Shown here piece by piece: positions 31,949 to 45,958 of a stretch of DNA of 64,000 bases (position 1 is its first letter; each line of letters opens with the position of its first letter). The position numbers and the translations under genes are program-made. This stretch comes from Stenopsyche tienmushanensis. Taxonomy: Eukaryota; Arthropoda; Insecta; Trichoptera; Stenopsychidae. The DNA lies in the NCBI GenBank assembly GCA_008973525.1, contig WACJ01000515.1, positions 806,001-870,000 on the forward strand, read 5' to 3'. The notes below the pieces were generated by a model. It saw only the letters and a program-made list of their open reading frames with translations. It ran no database searches and was not told where the DNA came from.

Positions 31949-34900
31949 TAGACGGCGTATGGCGTCAGCATTCCAGTATTATTATATTTATAAACTATTT
32001 TTTATGAAAACCAATATACGAAGGGGATTCAAATATAAACCGTAATTTTGCTATACAAATTTATTAGTGATATATGAATTACAAATGGAGTATTTTATTC
32101 TTTTACATAGTTCCCTTCATTAGAAAAAAAAATCCATCTTATAGGAGGTTCATTGATCCCGTCACTGAAAAAATAAGGCAAAAAGTAGCATCCTCTGTTG
32201 CGCAACGCAGTGTTGAGGCACAATGCTACAATAAGAAAGACCCAAGTGATTGATTGGGCCCAAAATTCAAATTTACTTATATGTATATTGAATAAGATTT
32301 TCATACAATGTTCTGTCGCAATATGAATATTAAAAATATTTAAAAAATCCTATGAACTTATTGAGTGAAACGCGGTAAATATTTATATTCCAATCCCATT
32401 TCTGTAGAATATTCCAAAAATTCAAAAACAATTTATGTAGAATCGATAGCTAAGGTCTCGGTGGACCTGTTTTGTTGCTTTGTGCTCAACATGTTTTGTA
32501 TTAATTGCAGATTCTTTCCCAAAATCTCTCAATGAAGAACTAATACGGGAACAAATAAGCGCACAAATAAGTCCAATGATGTTGGAATTGAGAGAACTAA
32601 AATATAAACATAGGGAAAACTGTATTTATGTAATTATTAAACTTGGTCAATGGATTTGGATTCCAGTTTGATTTATTTCTCATTTTGAATTTCAGATTTT
32701 ATTAAAAAGATAACGAAACAAGAAGTCGCATGAAAATGCATGAACATAAAGCTATGCATATGCAAATCCACATTTAAAACAGGAAGTATGGATAAATTGA
32801 AATTAGAACGGACAAAATAAGGTCAAAAGTCAGTTTAAAAAGGTAAAAATATTCAGTCTCGTATTGAAATTCCCATTTTTATGGAAATCATGCAATTTGT
32901 TTTCGAATTGGGTTTTTACTGTCTTTTCTATAAGACCATTTTGATGTGGTTTTGATAGCCGTCTACTCATTAGTATTAACCATGGTGATACAAAATGGTG
33001 GATAAGTAGTAAATGATACTGGCGTTACTTACAAAAATGACTTCAGCTTAACTTCAGCAAGAGAAGAAGGCTCTCGTTGAAAATTTGAATCTATTTGGTA
33101 ATGTTCGTTTCCTCTATCGTCGGTTCGTATAGACTAACTTACAGATTACAAGCATTCAGTGTTTTATATCTATATAGATTAATTATACATTACAACCATA
33201 ATCGATCATTCGGTTCCCACGTGGGAATTTATAATCAAAGGCCATTCGTTTATTGTTCATTTCAATCTAATTATTGCACGTCTGCTTATAAAAAATGCAT
33301 TATGTAACGTTTTATCAACCGAACGGGACCTAATCTGAGATAATCGAAAAGAGTTAAATAGAAACGTCGAAATTGCATATTTGACACGTGTCAACCGCGT
33401 GCTCGTATTGTGCAATACGACTGTCAAATGTGCCTTATTTTCCACCAATGTGCAACTATCGTGTTGTGCAATTCAATTCGGGTACGCACATTCCGAGTCC
33501 GATACGTACGCTAGAAAGAATTGCAGAGTCGAGTCACGTCCATTTCAATGCTATCTGTTGAGCAAAAGTGCATTTCCTCTCTGAGAATTCTCTTCTTCAC
33601 TCTCCTTTTTATTCGCAATTATCCTGGTCAACTTCCATGGTCAATGCGCACGCGACGGTACGAACCGGGGCTTCGCATAAAGCAATTTCGCTGTAAAAAA
33701 TGTGGTTACGCTGCGTTCGTTTATGGACCCTAGGATTTAAGGAAAGCCATGAAATATCACGCAGCCATGAATTATTCATGGGCTTATGAGAGCATTGTAA
33801 TCAGTTTGTGGACGGTTTCTGCGTCCGCCGAGCTCAGGAGTGACACTCATCCGTCAAGTGTCTCATTGTTTGTTAAATCTGCCACGCTAACAATTGGAAG
33901 ATTTTGATATTCGTCTCCTTTGTGAAAGATAACCAGGTCTTGTATGGGTCGAATGCGTTTGATTCGTTCTGCTTATAATTCGTAGGGACAGGGAGAAACT
34001 GGAATGCCACTAATATTCATTAAATATGTCTTATTTAATGCCTCGCATAGTACGGCTTCGATTAGTCCAGTTTCTAAACAATATGAAATCAAAAGCAAAA
34101 CATAAACATATTAACAGCAGGATATAAATTTCTTTAAAATAATTGAAGAACTTTTATCCCTTCTGTCATTAAGATGGTCTGTACTTTCCCAAATCTCTCT
34201 GACTTTGTCGTTTTAAAAGTTTTTCAGAATTAAAAATTTACAAAAAAAAATCAGGTTCCTTGTGTTTCAAGAAAAAAAAAGTTATTTCTATGTACATACG
34301 TATTTAGACCCAATAAAATAGGTTTGTCCAGACCTAGATATTTTTTTCGTAGAATTTGTACAGGATATCATGTTTTTCTTCATGTTCCGTAAATAAATTT
34401 GAATCGTTTTGCTCCATAAATTCGAAATGACTCAAAATCGCTCTCTTTTTCGGAAGAAATAGTATGCGCAGTGTCAATATTATCATTGTTCAATTTTTTG
34501 TGGAAATCAAATATTTTCACAAAATTATCATTTTTGGGCTCATTTTTTCACAGTTTTTTTTTTTTAAATAGTTAAAAATTAAATTTTGACATAAATCTGG
34601 TAGGAACGATAGAAGGTTATATAAAAAAAGGTTTGCAATCAATTTGAAGTTATTTAGAACTTGAAATATGATATCGGCCATGTTGAAAAAATTAGTTTCG
34701 AAAAAAAAAACACGCGTTAAAAATTTCATTCTGATAGTACCGTCTTAGTTGCCGGATCACTAAAATAGCTTCAATTCCATAATCCGTGCAAGTAATTGGA
34801 ATTTTGAAAAAAATCTTTGGAGGAATATTTTTGAAAATCTAAACTTTGAAAAAATGCAAAAATTTAAACACTCCAAAATTGTATTTTATTCAAAATATCT
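31949..34900. other. AT-rich gene desert, part 1
   Basis: No protein domain, RNA gene or recognisable repeat. Palindromic E-box-like motifs CCCACGTGGG near 33219 and GACACGTGTC near 33382 stand out. Confidence 0.4.
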
Positions 34901-35400
34901 CAACACGTGCTCTTTATGAAATAAAAAAAACAGCATAACATTGAAATCGCACAAAAAAAGTCGCACAAAAAGAGGTCTGAATGTATTTTTCTTTTACCTG
35001 TGCTTTCGAACCATGTCTGTAAAAACCAGGTCATTATATTTGGTACGATAGTTTGTTCACCTATTTCATCGACGGATGAAAATTAAACTTTTCATGGACA
35101 TTTGAGATGGCAGCAACACAGTGGTCTTTTTTTATGCGAATACGCATTTAAAAAAATCTAAAATTAACACTAGTGCAATTTACAACCGTTATAGAGATTA
35201 ATAAAGCATTTCTAAGATAATTATGTGTTTTATAAACTTTTTAATGCGATTTTTAGTATATTCCATCGCATTGATTTGAAGTTATGCTATTTTTAAAAAT
35301 AATGGAATCTATCCCTCAATTTTCTATGTAGTTCGAGTCTTTTTTTATGCGATTTTTTCTCGCATAAAAAAGACCTAAGTGTATGTATTTTATTTTGAGT
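34901..35400. repeat. Dispersed 'TTTTTATGCGA' repeat (copy 1)
   Basis: Shares CATTGATTTGAAGTTATG and AAAAATAATGGAATCTAT with 58965-59205, and 'aaatcgcac' motifs with 52660-52810. Includes a palindrome at 35337-35373 (TTTTTTATGCGA and its inverse). Probably a non-autonomous DNA element; its ends are not defined. Confidence 0.5.
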
Positions 35401-35449
35401 GCAATCGTTTCAAATGCGAATCATATCTCAATTAGGGCTTATACAAAAA

Positions 35450-35830
35450 TCGACATTCTTCAAAACTGGTTTACGGTATTTGGTTTTCGAGCGAAACCGG
35501 TTTCGACCGGTTTTCGGTTTTAAGAAATACATGAAATATAAAATTTTAAAAAAATAAAACTATTCGAATTTTATTCAATATTATTAGCGTTATACAAACT
35601 CTAACAATGCCTATTTACATTACAACATACAAACAAACATTTTTAATCCAAATGCAAAATTATCAGAACAATAAATAACGATTCTATATTTTTCGTTCAA
35701 AATTCTTAGATAATCACAATTTAATTTTTATATTCAAAACCGGATTTTTAGGATAAAAAACCGTCACAATTTTTGCCCAAAAACCGGGTTTTCAAAACCG
35801 GTCAGAAAAAGGCTCTCAAAAAACCGCCTA
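35450..35830. mobile_element. MITE-like element with 'AACCGG' ends
   Basis: Left side is rich in GAAACCGGTTTCGACCGG, right side in AAACCGGGTTTTCAAAACCG. The two sides form a loose inverted pair around an AT-rich core with no coding sequence. Family not assigned. Confidence 0.4.
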
Positions 35831-38110
35831 ATGAAGTCGCACGCTTTTATTGCTGTATCCAGTGATAGTTTCGTGGAAATCATGCTGAAATTAAATTGAA
35901 CTCTATTTCAATTAAAACATATGTAGTGCATAGAGTGTGAACACTTGACATTTATTACATGCTCTATTACATGTTGGTGTCCAACAAATGACTCCTGATT
36001 TAAATTTGCTGTGCTTTTAAGGACTCTAATTGATTGGAGGGCACTCGATTTGCGTTCTCCAATATGAAGTTATTTGCAAAAATAAATTCATTCGGATAGT
36101 TTCGATTTCATTGGGTAGATTGTCACAATAAAAAGTTCCAAGTGAGGACCTGCTCGTCTGGTATAATTGGAGCAAGCCAGTAGGGAAGGAGGCCATGACT
36201 CAACCGTCTGGGCGGAAGAGAGAGAAAGTGCATCGGGAAAGGGACGCCAGCAACTGCATTGTATGCAGTTGAGGCGTGCGGGGGACAAGGGCGGGGGGCA
36301 CATCCTGTTAGAGGAAGGCATGTTGCATTCTGCAATCTGGATCCTGTAAGGTTATTCGCTATTTATATACTTTATCGCGAGCAATGCAAGCATAAGCGAC
36401 ACCATGGATAACGAAAATGCCAACGCACAAATCCGCTAGTGGTGGAAATAGTCGATCGTAGAAGGACGTCCGGGGGTCGTTGAACGCCCGATCCTTGAAT
36501 GCAACTCGTTGCAGGACGACAGTCGGTCGGCTCGAATTCAAATTTATTGTAATTGATTGTACGCATGCGCCGAGGTACCTTCCACATAATGTAATACAAG
36601 GTTATCGCGCTTCTCAAATATTTTGACGACACATTGCATAATTTGTATTCCGGCACATGAATTATAAATTGCCAGACTTATCTTGAAGTATCAAGCGTTG
36701 ATTTCGTTACAATGGAGGGAGATAATGGAGATTGCTGGATAACGAAGCAAAGCGTGTCGATGTACGATTGATAATCGAATGATTACGCAAGGTCGTTGAA
36801 TTTTTTTATCCAATCCCAAATTTGCCGCCAGATTACGAAATTTATCATCTGGGTAATTTCAGAAAAATCGTGGAAACCATGGAGCATTTCCGCTGAAGTT
36901 TGGTGACATGCCAAAATTGACCAATTCCGGTTAATTTGGTTCAGGAAAGTCTTTGAGTCAGATATTGTTTGGTATGTTTCTTACTCGGAAAAACAGCTAG
37001 ATGATTTCAGTTCCTATTGGCAACGATTTGCATAATGTTCGCGTTCACTTAAATTGGCCTAACATCGTCATCAACATAGTGCGCCATAAACAGTCTATCG
37101 TGGAATCAACACAAACAATCAAATAAATTGAATCTTCTGGAGATGTATTCGTCAGCAATACGTCCGTAACATCGTTTACAGTTTCTGTTGAGCGCCACGA
37201 CACTCCAAGTGACCCCTGGATTGCGATCCCCGCGACCGAACTAGGCAACGGTTAAAGACTGTCGCAGCGTTGAAGGTAACGAAATGGACTCAAAATCACC
37301 TCCGAAATGTTGCAAATGATTTGATTTTCTTATACAAATAAGTCCTCATATATGCTCAACGTGACGGAGTATTGCATCGCCGGAAGTCATAAAATAACCA
37401 TAATAACATTTCTCCGTATTATTAGCGCCAACTGATTACAATTCAACTCAACTTTTCCGAGAAGACAATCCCGAAAACATATTTTGAACAACTCTGATAG
37501 ATCACAACAGGATCGTTAAGAGCCGGGAATCAGAAGCGTGATTCACCGCTCAACAGGGCACGCTCACAAAAGTTCCCGGAACGCAATCGAGCGAAACTAC
37601 GCTCCGGCTATTCTCCCACAGAGTAGATTCCGGGAATGCTCATTGTCGAACTTATGATATCACTTTCAGCGTATATCTGCCGCCGAAGAAGATCCGGCAT
37701 CGTCGCAAACCGGCGAGGGACTGCTCGGAATCCCGAAGACGACAAAACGAGGAAAAAGTCCACCGGAGCCCTTAAGCGCGCGGCTCGCAGACCCGTTGCA
37801 TAAACGGTGAATGCATTATGCAACAATAAAACGCAATGTTGTGCAATGTCTGCATTACGTGTGGCTTTTTATTATTTCACGCCCTTTTTGCTGCAGCTCT
37901 GCTTAGCGGCGATCAGCAAAGGTCAATCTGTCTAGACCGCTCCTAAAGCACTTAATTTGAATCGAGGGTCGAACGAAGCTGGTATACGGCTCTGAAATAT
38001 AGAGTATTTATATTCCGATTCACATCATGTACTAACCCCTCCCAAATTTTCATAATCTACAGTTTTTCAACATTGTTATGGAAAAATTGGCAATACTGCT
38101 CGTTATCCAT
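35831..38110. other. Gene desert, part 2
   Basis: Includes a GC-richer patch at about 36140-36320 with overlapping open frames of unknown meaning, ATTACGCAAG at 36782-36791 and a GC-rich patch near 37660-37800. No gene is supported. Confidence 0.4.
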
Positions 38111-38958
38111 ATCGGAATCCCGGGATCCTGGTCAGTTTTAGGTGTTGGATTTCGGGATTGAAATTTTTATCTAAAAAAAAATCATACACCTCACCAGCAC
38201 ATTGAAGACTACTAAATCGAGACATCCTCGCCGAAATCTGGATGCTTGGAAATAGTGGGGTAACTACTAATTGGCGAGCATAGGAGCAGTAACTGTCTAA
38301 TCTATGTATCACATATATAGAGTACATACATATTTTTCAAATTGTTATATTAACCTTTCCCCACCGGTGATGTATTTACTACACATCGATTCTAATAATG
38401 GGAATATCGATATGAAATATAATAGATACGGGGTTCAGAATTTTTGTATTTCTCCGTAATATAATTACGAATCACGTCGAAGTATTATAGTACATAAGCA
38501 TTCATCTGCAGCGTCGGAAATAAATAATTTGTCGGGAAATCTGGAATTTTGCGAGTTTTAGTCCGTGTCTCAGCAGATAGGAATCTTATCAGTCACATTG
38601 ATGTTGTTATACGAAAATGAAGGCTCACGCGATCATCAAATCGAACTATTTAAATACCTCCAACAAGTATGGAGGCTGAGCATACATTTTCAGCAGCAGG
38701 TTGACTGGCTACCAAAATCAGATCCAGACTAAATGACGAAACACTCGATGTTTAATGTTACTTCGGGCACATTTTTTCAAAATAATATTTGAATTTTTCA
38801 GTGTTTTATTTATCCATTTTTGAATTGTATTTTTATCTTTTCTTAAATAAATAAAATTCTTTCGTCCCGATCCCGGGATCCCGTGACTAATCCCGGGATT
38901 GTCTAATGTAGTCCCGAAATCCCGGGATTGAAATTTTGACTCGGGATTGGATTCCTTA
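38111..38958 (+). mobile_element. hAT family copy 2 (+ strand, degraded transposase)
   Basis: About 848 bp, opposite in orientation to the 52874-53873 copy. The right end reads GGGATTGGATTCCTTA and the left end is degraded. Near 38655-38755 it keeps debris of the hAT C-terminal dimerisation domain (MEAEHTFSAAG-like, then IRSRLNDETL-like), shifted in frame. It is non-functional. Confidence 0.7.
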
Positions 38959-39582
38959 ATTGCAATGCCACACTCGCTTAGTAATTATTTGAAAGGAAAC
39001 ACAGTACGTGGTTCATTGCTATAGGCCACGTGTAGCGTGGGCCTCGCCTTGAAGACCGAATCATTCTATAATTCTATCTCGAACTTGAAGTGGAACTTAT
39101 CCACCGTATTGCGCCCGCATTCTTCCTCCTCCCGTCTTCGCGGTCCAAGCTTCATTTCACCAGTCAATATGCGCCAACATGGCGCATCCGCTAAGCGTCT
39201 CGCATAACAAATTGCGTACACAAACAATACTTATATTAATTTTATGACGTTCAAGAAGATGTGCATAACAACTCTTAAAAGTTTCATCGTAATCGGATGA
39301 ACAGTACGGTAGCGCATAAAGTATGAACAAACAAACATTGATTTTTAAATTGACTTTAACGATAGTGCAATTTTTGGTTTATTTGTGTTTTTAACAGTTT
39401 TTTTCCATTTACATCCCTAATCTAAAATATTGCAATCGCTTAAAAGTTGAATATTTTTTTAAATTTATATATGAAATTAAATTAAATATTGCTAGAAAGA
39501 TCTAAATATTTTATTTTAACCGAGGCTTCGAATCGTTGATTTTTCATTTCGGATATCGTTCCGGTTCAGTTCCAAACATTTA
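38959..39582. other. Spacer with dispersed repeat fragment
   Basis: About 39240-39345 is the reverse-oriented relative of the 14540-14775 unit (shares AAAGTTTCATCGTAATCGGA). Nothing else is recognised. Confidence 0.4.
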
Positions 39583-39700
39583 CAGTCAACCCTCCTATAG
39601 CGATGAGATAGGGACCTCGCTATAGAAGCAAAATGCTATAGAAAGTTAGGCATCCATACAAAATTTGTACCTGTTTAGTTTACTAACAAGTGTAATTGGT
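39583..39700 (+). mobile_element. Tigger/pogo-like MITE end (copy 2)
   Basis: Starts CAGTCAACCCTCCTATAGCG after TA (39581-39582), then CTATAGAAGCAAAATGCTAT and CAAGTGTAAT. Same family as the insertion in gene F intron 3, opposite orientation. Confidence 0.6.
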
Positions 39701-42300
39701 TATGGTTTTCGTTCCGTTCCGATTCGAAGCCCTGTTATCTATTTTATTTCGCGGTTACGCTCCTAACATTTATATCGGTTCGATTACGGTTTTCATTCCG
39801 GTTTGAAGCCCTGGTTTGGAGTACGTAGCACTAGAAAACAAATTAAAATCTGGAAATCTCTGTCTGGCTACATAAATAGGAGGAGATAAGCTAAACAAAA
39901 TACATAATGCTTAATTTTGGGTTGATAACAATATTATCTGAAGAACGAAGATTAAAGATTGGAGTATTAGCAGATTAATGCAATTAAACAAATTCTGCAT
40001 AATAATGATAAATGTCACATATAATGTCAATACAAAAATCAACCCCTTATCGCATAAGACATGTACCGAATTTCGCACAATAATTCCATGATTATATATT
40101 TATATTTGCCGCTTGGATTTGTTCTTCAGAGAGCGACATTTGTACTGATGAATTATTTATGATGTTCAATGAAATGTTTGAGAATACAATCATGTTGAGT
40201 GCATAATTCTTATTCTGTAATAAAAACGATGTTTGAAAGCGCTGATTTACAAACGCTAAGGGGATTGTGTAAATTACAAGGGACAATTAGGGCTGCAATA
40301 ACAATGGCCAAACATACAAGAATCCGGTGCTCTTTTCCTCCTGTTCTCGTTGTGGGTGCATTTATTTTGTTCGCGTCGAAACGATGTTGTTGTTGCACAT
40401 TCTTCTGTATGGTGCACTCGATGAAAGCTCGTTCGCTTCGAGGTCAGGTTTTCAATTTCTATGACTAGGAAACCCTGAAAGCTCCTTTGTCTATACATTT
40501 CACTTTTACGACGTAATTTATTGTAGTCTTCCTGCATCGCCTTTATGTGGACTTGAACCACATTCGAAATTGGACTACATTTCTGGTTTCTTTGTTTCGT
40601 ATTATATAACTATCTTTTGGAATTTACCAAGGGTCTCGTCTGTCGGTCGTGTTTATGATCGCATTGTCAAAACGAAGACAATATTGTTTATTATACCGTT
40701 ACTATTCAACTGCGCCTTGTCTTTTGAAACGCCAACAAAACGCGTTGTTGAAATGATAATTTAAGATGAAAACATTAATCTAAGTTCAGTTACATAATGC
40801 AATCACCATCGATATGATTGTTTATGTAAACTTATGACACTATATTGTTAAATATCGCAATAGCATAGCATGATTAACTCCAAAACGCCCGCAAATGAAT
40901 GCATCAATATTATTTATATGCCATCCCGTGCCATTTATAGCCTAGCGATTACGTTATGCAATTGAAATAAATACATTTATTCAGAAGCAATTCAAAGATC
41001 GCCGATAATTGGTGTCGTATCAAGAAAAATCACAAAGACTCAAAGGCTAGGTTACACAACGACGCTTGTTACCATAAGGTCACGTGCCCGCGACTCATGT
41101 ATGTTGCGAATTAGCATAAACGTTGATTTCATGAACAATCGCTAATTATACTTAGAGGTTGAAATTTCTCGTCCAATGTCATCTTGAGATCGTGCATGGC
41201 AGGAAATGTGACCAGATTTCATAACTGCAATAACGTAAATATATTTGCGAAAGCATATGTGGCGCCTTGAACGTCTTAATTGTTGTGTAATTGCCACCAT
41301 GTCCTTGCTCATTGCTATTTGGATTAGATCTTGAGGTAGATGGTCGAATCGAGGAGAAAAATGCTTTAAAATGATTGCAAAATCATTTTCATCTGTACAA
41401 AATCATGCTAAAACCATGATTTTCAATCAATGATCGAAAGAAACTTTTCCACCACAGTTTCTTCTATCCAAATGTTTAGGTATTTTAAATGTTTCGCATT
41501 CTCGATGCCCTCCAGCATTTAGTTCAACGAACCCACAGGAAGCTCATGCGTTCCTGGGATATCGTTATGTTTTCAGCAAATTTTGCCACGTCATCGCCAT
41601 AACGGATATTGTTAAATGCATCAACATCGTCTTTAAGAACGAATAAATCAATGCTTTAAACACTTTCATTGGGATTTAATTTTCAGTATTTTTGAAGTCA
41701 ACATGACACGTTTAAAACAGGTTTATTTATTGAATTGCCAATTCCATGATTGACAATACTTTAATGACCCCACATTTAGGCTTTGTTACAAAAACATTAC
41801 ATTTAAGTACTTAAAAAGAAGATTAAAAAAAGACAAGGAAATTATTTAATGTTGAAAGATGTTTCGCAAATCTAGCATTTAAATGCAGTAATCCACATGA
41901 TAGTAAATCATGCACAAGAAACTACGCTCATGTGCATTGGACATAAGCGTTATGTTTAAAAATTTAAGTACAAATAATACCCTTATTTTTCGAATTTGAA
42001 AATAGATATCCGCACCCCATTGAAAAATACGTTTCGATTTTTTTAATTTAAAAAAACATTTTTATCAATGGCTAGATTGTATTTGCTTGTTCATTATAAT
42101 ACATGCGAAACGAGGCTCATTTTTGAAAGAGATACGCGTAAGTCATCGCTTGTATTTAACCCGTTAAAGAGGTAAGACAAAGAGTTGTGTCCGAATTCTA
42201 GTGACTCAAAAAGAGCATTCTTACACCTTCAGCTCGGAGACAGACAGAGACGGAGAGTGTCTTGCATGTTGAGTTTGAAAATAAACAAAGACCAAGGGAG
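39701..42300. other. Gene desert, part 3
   Basis: Open frames at 40199-40764 on both strands show no known domain. The lower-copy look of 39900-42000 could mean conserved regulatory DNA, but I cannot test it. Confidence 0.4.
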
Positions 42301-42809
42301 TAGGGAATCCAATCCCGAGCCAAAATTTCGATCCCGGGATTTCGGGATTTCAATATTTGAAGAAACTACATTTATTACATAAATTACGAATAGTTTGACG
42401 TGATTCGTAATTATATTACGGAGGAATACAAAAATTCTGAACACCCTATCTATTATATTTCATATCGATATTCCCATTGTACGTCGAGATGTAGTAAATA
42501 CATCACCGGAAGGGAAAGGCTAATATAAAAATTTGAAAAACATTTATGTACTGAATATATGTATACATAGATTAGACAGTTACTGCCCCTAGGCGTCGCC
42601 TATGTTCGCCAATTAGTAATTACGCCACTGTTTCCAAGCGTCCAGATTTCGTCGGGAATGTCTCGATTTAGTAGCCTTCATCGTGTTGGTGAGGTGTACG
42701 ATTTTTGTTAGATAAAAATTTCAATCCCGAAATTTTCGGGATTACGTTATCTAATCCCGGGATTCTTAAGTACCAAAAACGGTCCGGGATCCCGAGATTG
42801 GATTCCCTA
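42301..42809. mobile_element. hAT family copy 3 (509 bp, internally deleted)
   Basis: Starts TAGGGAATCCAATCCCGAG and ends GATTGGATTCCCTA. Flanks CAAGGGAG (42293-42300) and CAAGAGAG (42810-42817) are an 8-bp target duplication with one mismatch. The transposase part is deleted. Confidence 0.8.
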
Positions 42810-44433
42810 CAAGAGAGTATCTTGCAGGTCGGAGATTGTAAATGTGAGCCACTTGAAGAAATTACCGAATATTGTGTGCTATCGACGGTGTTTATTTATT
42901 TATGTACAAGCTTCATACACGTTGCGACGGTCCTAACAGATAAGTGGATTTGTTCGGATAATAAGTGGTGGATATGCAAATATAGCATCTATGTTTATGA
43001 TTTAAAATTAGTCCACTACTCAAAGGATTAAGTAATTTTTCTCTTTAGTTTTTATATTGTTGGGGGCACTGCTATAATAGGATTTGCCAGTCAAATATAA
43101 AACACTATCTGGGCATCTTTCTTCCAATTGTTCAGGTCCTTTATCTACCTTATTATCTCAGCATAGACGAAGTCTTCCGACGGATCTGCTACCACTCGAT
43201 CCCGAATCTAAGACGATTATTTGTAATATATGTTCTGTGTTTATGCTTCGTCGTATATGTCCATAACCTCCCGATTGGATCTCATGGCTTCGGTGTCTGA
43301 GACTTGATTCCAGTGAGGTTCGATTTTTTTCTTTTTAAAAGTTGTAATGCAATTCCCAATTTATAAGCAATGCTATACACATAAATGTCAATAAAATCTA
43401 GCCACACCTGTAGATTTGAACCCAAGATGATTGAGTCTTTAATCCGACCACTTAATGCGGGACTACCTTTAGGCACAAAGAATATGTATTTCAAATGAAT
43501 TCTATTGATTTTTTTTTTCCAGAATTGTCATAATGTAAATTAAGAATGCAACTATGCTTTAAATAAGACGTCAAAGCTATTGTTCAGTTGTAATATACAG
43601 ATAGATAATATTCGAATGACATAAACGTATTGCGTGCTCATCGTTGGATTAATTGTGCTTTAAAACCTGTCGTAATATTAGTCATACATTTTTCTAAAAA
43701 CAAGGTGTAAAATACGACATTCGTTTTGTTGAATTCGGTGACTTGCCGTGGTCTTTCTAAGAAATCCGCCGTAATCATGGGAATGATGTCCACCCAAAAA
43801 ACACCCTAATGAGATTACGAATTGATTCCGGGAACATCGCGTTGGAGAACGCTTTGGCGAGGGACTGTTGTTTATGAAATAAAATTTCTTGTTGCTCGAA
43901 GATCGATTCGAACCGCAAAAAATCTGTTTATCTAACGATTATTTTAGTCTCGCTGAAAAATAACGTTCGGGGTCGGCGTCCTATTCGGAAAAGGTCTTAT
44001 AAATGACAGTGCCAATCCCATAACACTTAGATGCAAGCAGAAAAGATGACACAGATGCATCGTGTGTTTAGATTCATTTTGCATGTGTATGTCTTTAATG
44101 TTATGCACGTCGCGTCATAAAAGAAAGATCCACAAATAAAGTCGACCTGCGGCTCTTAAACTGTTATTTTTCATATGCAGATTTATTGATTTTCGTCGCC
44201 AATATTACAGATTTGTATTTTTGCTTTTTAAAGCACCATAATAAGGGATGCATGGTTCGATAATTGTTCAGTACAGTTTGTTAGGTGGTGTTGATTTTTG
44301 GTAGTTTGGGCTTCATTGTAATGTTGAATAGATACCGCCCTGATAATTCATGAAATAGTCTTCTAATATCATCCAGAATTTTCCGGTGGAATGCGAGTTA
44401 ATCATCTTTGGTAATCTTAGATAGCTGATAATA
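42810..44433. other. Spacer between hAT copy 3 and mariner 1
   Basis: Contains the relative of the 12.8-kb repeat near 43165-43215. A frame at 43282-43494 on the - strand is unassigned. A GGTTCGAATC box near 43907 has no tRNA around it. Confidence 0.4.
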
Positions 44434-44860
44434 TTAGGTTGCCCCATAAGTTTCTTTCGCAAATGAACACAGATCTAATCATAGCCATGGTTGAAGAAAA
44501 CCCGCGATGTACTGTTCGCGAAATAGCTAACAGGTTAGAAATTCCACGAACATCCATCCATAATCATCTGACAAAATTGGGCTACATCAATCGTTCAGAT
44601 GTGTGGCTTCCTCATCAACTGACTGACTCTAATAAACTTCAGCGTATTTCAACATGCGATCTTCTTCTCCAACGACATAATAGCCAACCTTTATTGAAAA
44701 GATTTGTCACTGGAGATGAAAGTTGGATACTAGTGTTTCTAACTAAACAATCTAAAGGATGCAATTGTCAGAAAACGGCCAGAATTAGCGAACAGACGAG
44801 GTGTTGTTTTTCATCACAATAACGCCAAACTTCATGTATCTTTGCTAATAATAGTAGTCA
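44434..44860 (+). mobile_element. Mariner element 1, deleted and dead
   Basis: Begins with the inverted-repeat sequence TTAGGTTGCCCCATAAG. The frame from 44464 reads NPRCTVREIANRLEIPRTSI (paired helix-turn-helix of mariner transposase), then jumps over an internal deletion to VTGDESWI, which holds the first catalytic Asp. After a frame break near 44755 the second catalytic block is visible as VVFHHNNAKLHVSL, where mariners have HHDNA: the Asp is Asn here. The 3' end is missing. Confidence 0.85.
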
Positions 44861-45314
44861 ACGTTTACAAAGCTATAATATTGCTTTGATATCAGCTGAT
44901 TATAATAAATTTATTCAAAATAATCTAAAAACTAGAAGCTAGCAGGGCTAACAACTCTTTCTATCATAAGCCAAATACAGATTTACTCAATATTTGCTGA
45001 AAAAACAGGACAAATCACGTATTAGATTATGACTGGCTATGAAGGAAAGGAATAATATTACTACCCTTTAATAATACTTCAAACTTATTAAACCGTATAC
45101 TATGAAGAAAATGGCATTTAAATTACTATAAAATAAGCACACTGGTTGGCATTATACTTAAAAGCAAATAGCTCCCAAAAACAAAGAATGCTATGGCTCG
45201 TTTTTCATCATTAGTTAGATTTATAGACCAAATGATAAAGAAATATATCGAAAAATCAAGACCAAGAAGATGGTTATTTCTAGTATTTTCCAATATTTTA
45301 GATTTAGCTGGTAC
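44861..45314. other. Spacer, nothing recognised
   Basis: AT-rich between mariner 1 and hAT copy 4. Confidence 0.4.
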
Positions 45315-45958
45315 TAGGAAATCCAATTCCGAACCAAAATTTCGATCCCGGGAGTTTGGGATTGAATATGACCGTCCCGGGATCAGTCACGGAATCAGTT
45401 TTGGGATCCCGGGATTGGAATTTTCAATAGTTTAAGAAATTACCCAGTTTAACGGCCCCCATTTTCGTATAATACCATCAATGTGACTGATAAAATTCCT
45501 ATCTGCTGAGACCCGGACCAAAACTCGCAAATTTCCCGATTTCCCAACAAATTATTTATTTCCGTCGCTGCAGATGAATACAAAAACTCTGAACCTCGCA
45601 TCTATTATATTTCATTTCGATGTTCCCATTATTAGAGTCGAGGTGTAGAAAATACATCATCGGTAGGAAAAGGTTAATATAAAAATTTGAAAAACATATA
45701 TGTACTGAATATATGTATACATAGATAAGACAGTTACTGCCCCTAGGCGTCGCCTAAGCTCGTCAATTAGTAGTTACGTCACTGTTTCCAAGCGTCCAAA
45801 TTTTGGCGAGAATGTCTCGATTTAGTAGCCTTCGACATGCTGGTGAGGTGTGCAATTTCTGTTAGACGAAAATTTCAATCCGGAATTTTTCGGGATTACG
45901 TTTACTAATCCCGGGATTCATGAGCACTCAAAACTGTCCGGGATCCCGGGATTGGATA
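45315..45958. mobile_element. hAT family copy 4 (644 bp)
   Basis: Left end TAGGAAATCCAATTCCGA. The right end stops at GGGATTGGATA, missing the last bases of the inverted repeat. Flanks GCTGGTAC (45307-45314) and CTGGTAC (45959-45965) are the remains of the target duplication. Confidence 0.75.

Noticed and set aside
36088..36349. Overlapping open frames on both strands in a GC-richer patch
   Set aside because: Overlap in three frames without domain; compositional.
43895..43930. GGTTCGAATC (tRNA B-box-like) on the - strand
   Set aside because: No complementary T-stem, no A-box and no acceptor stem around it.
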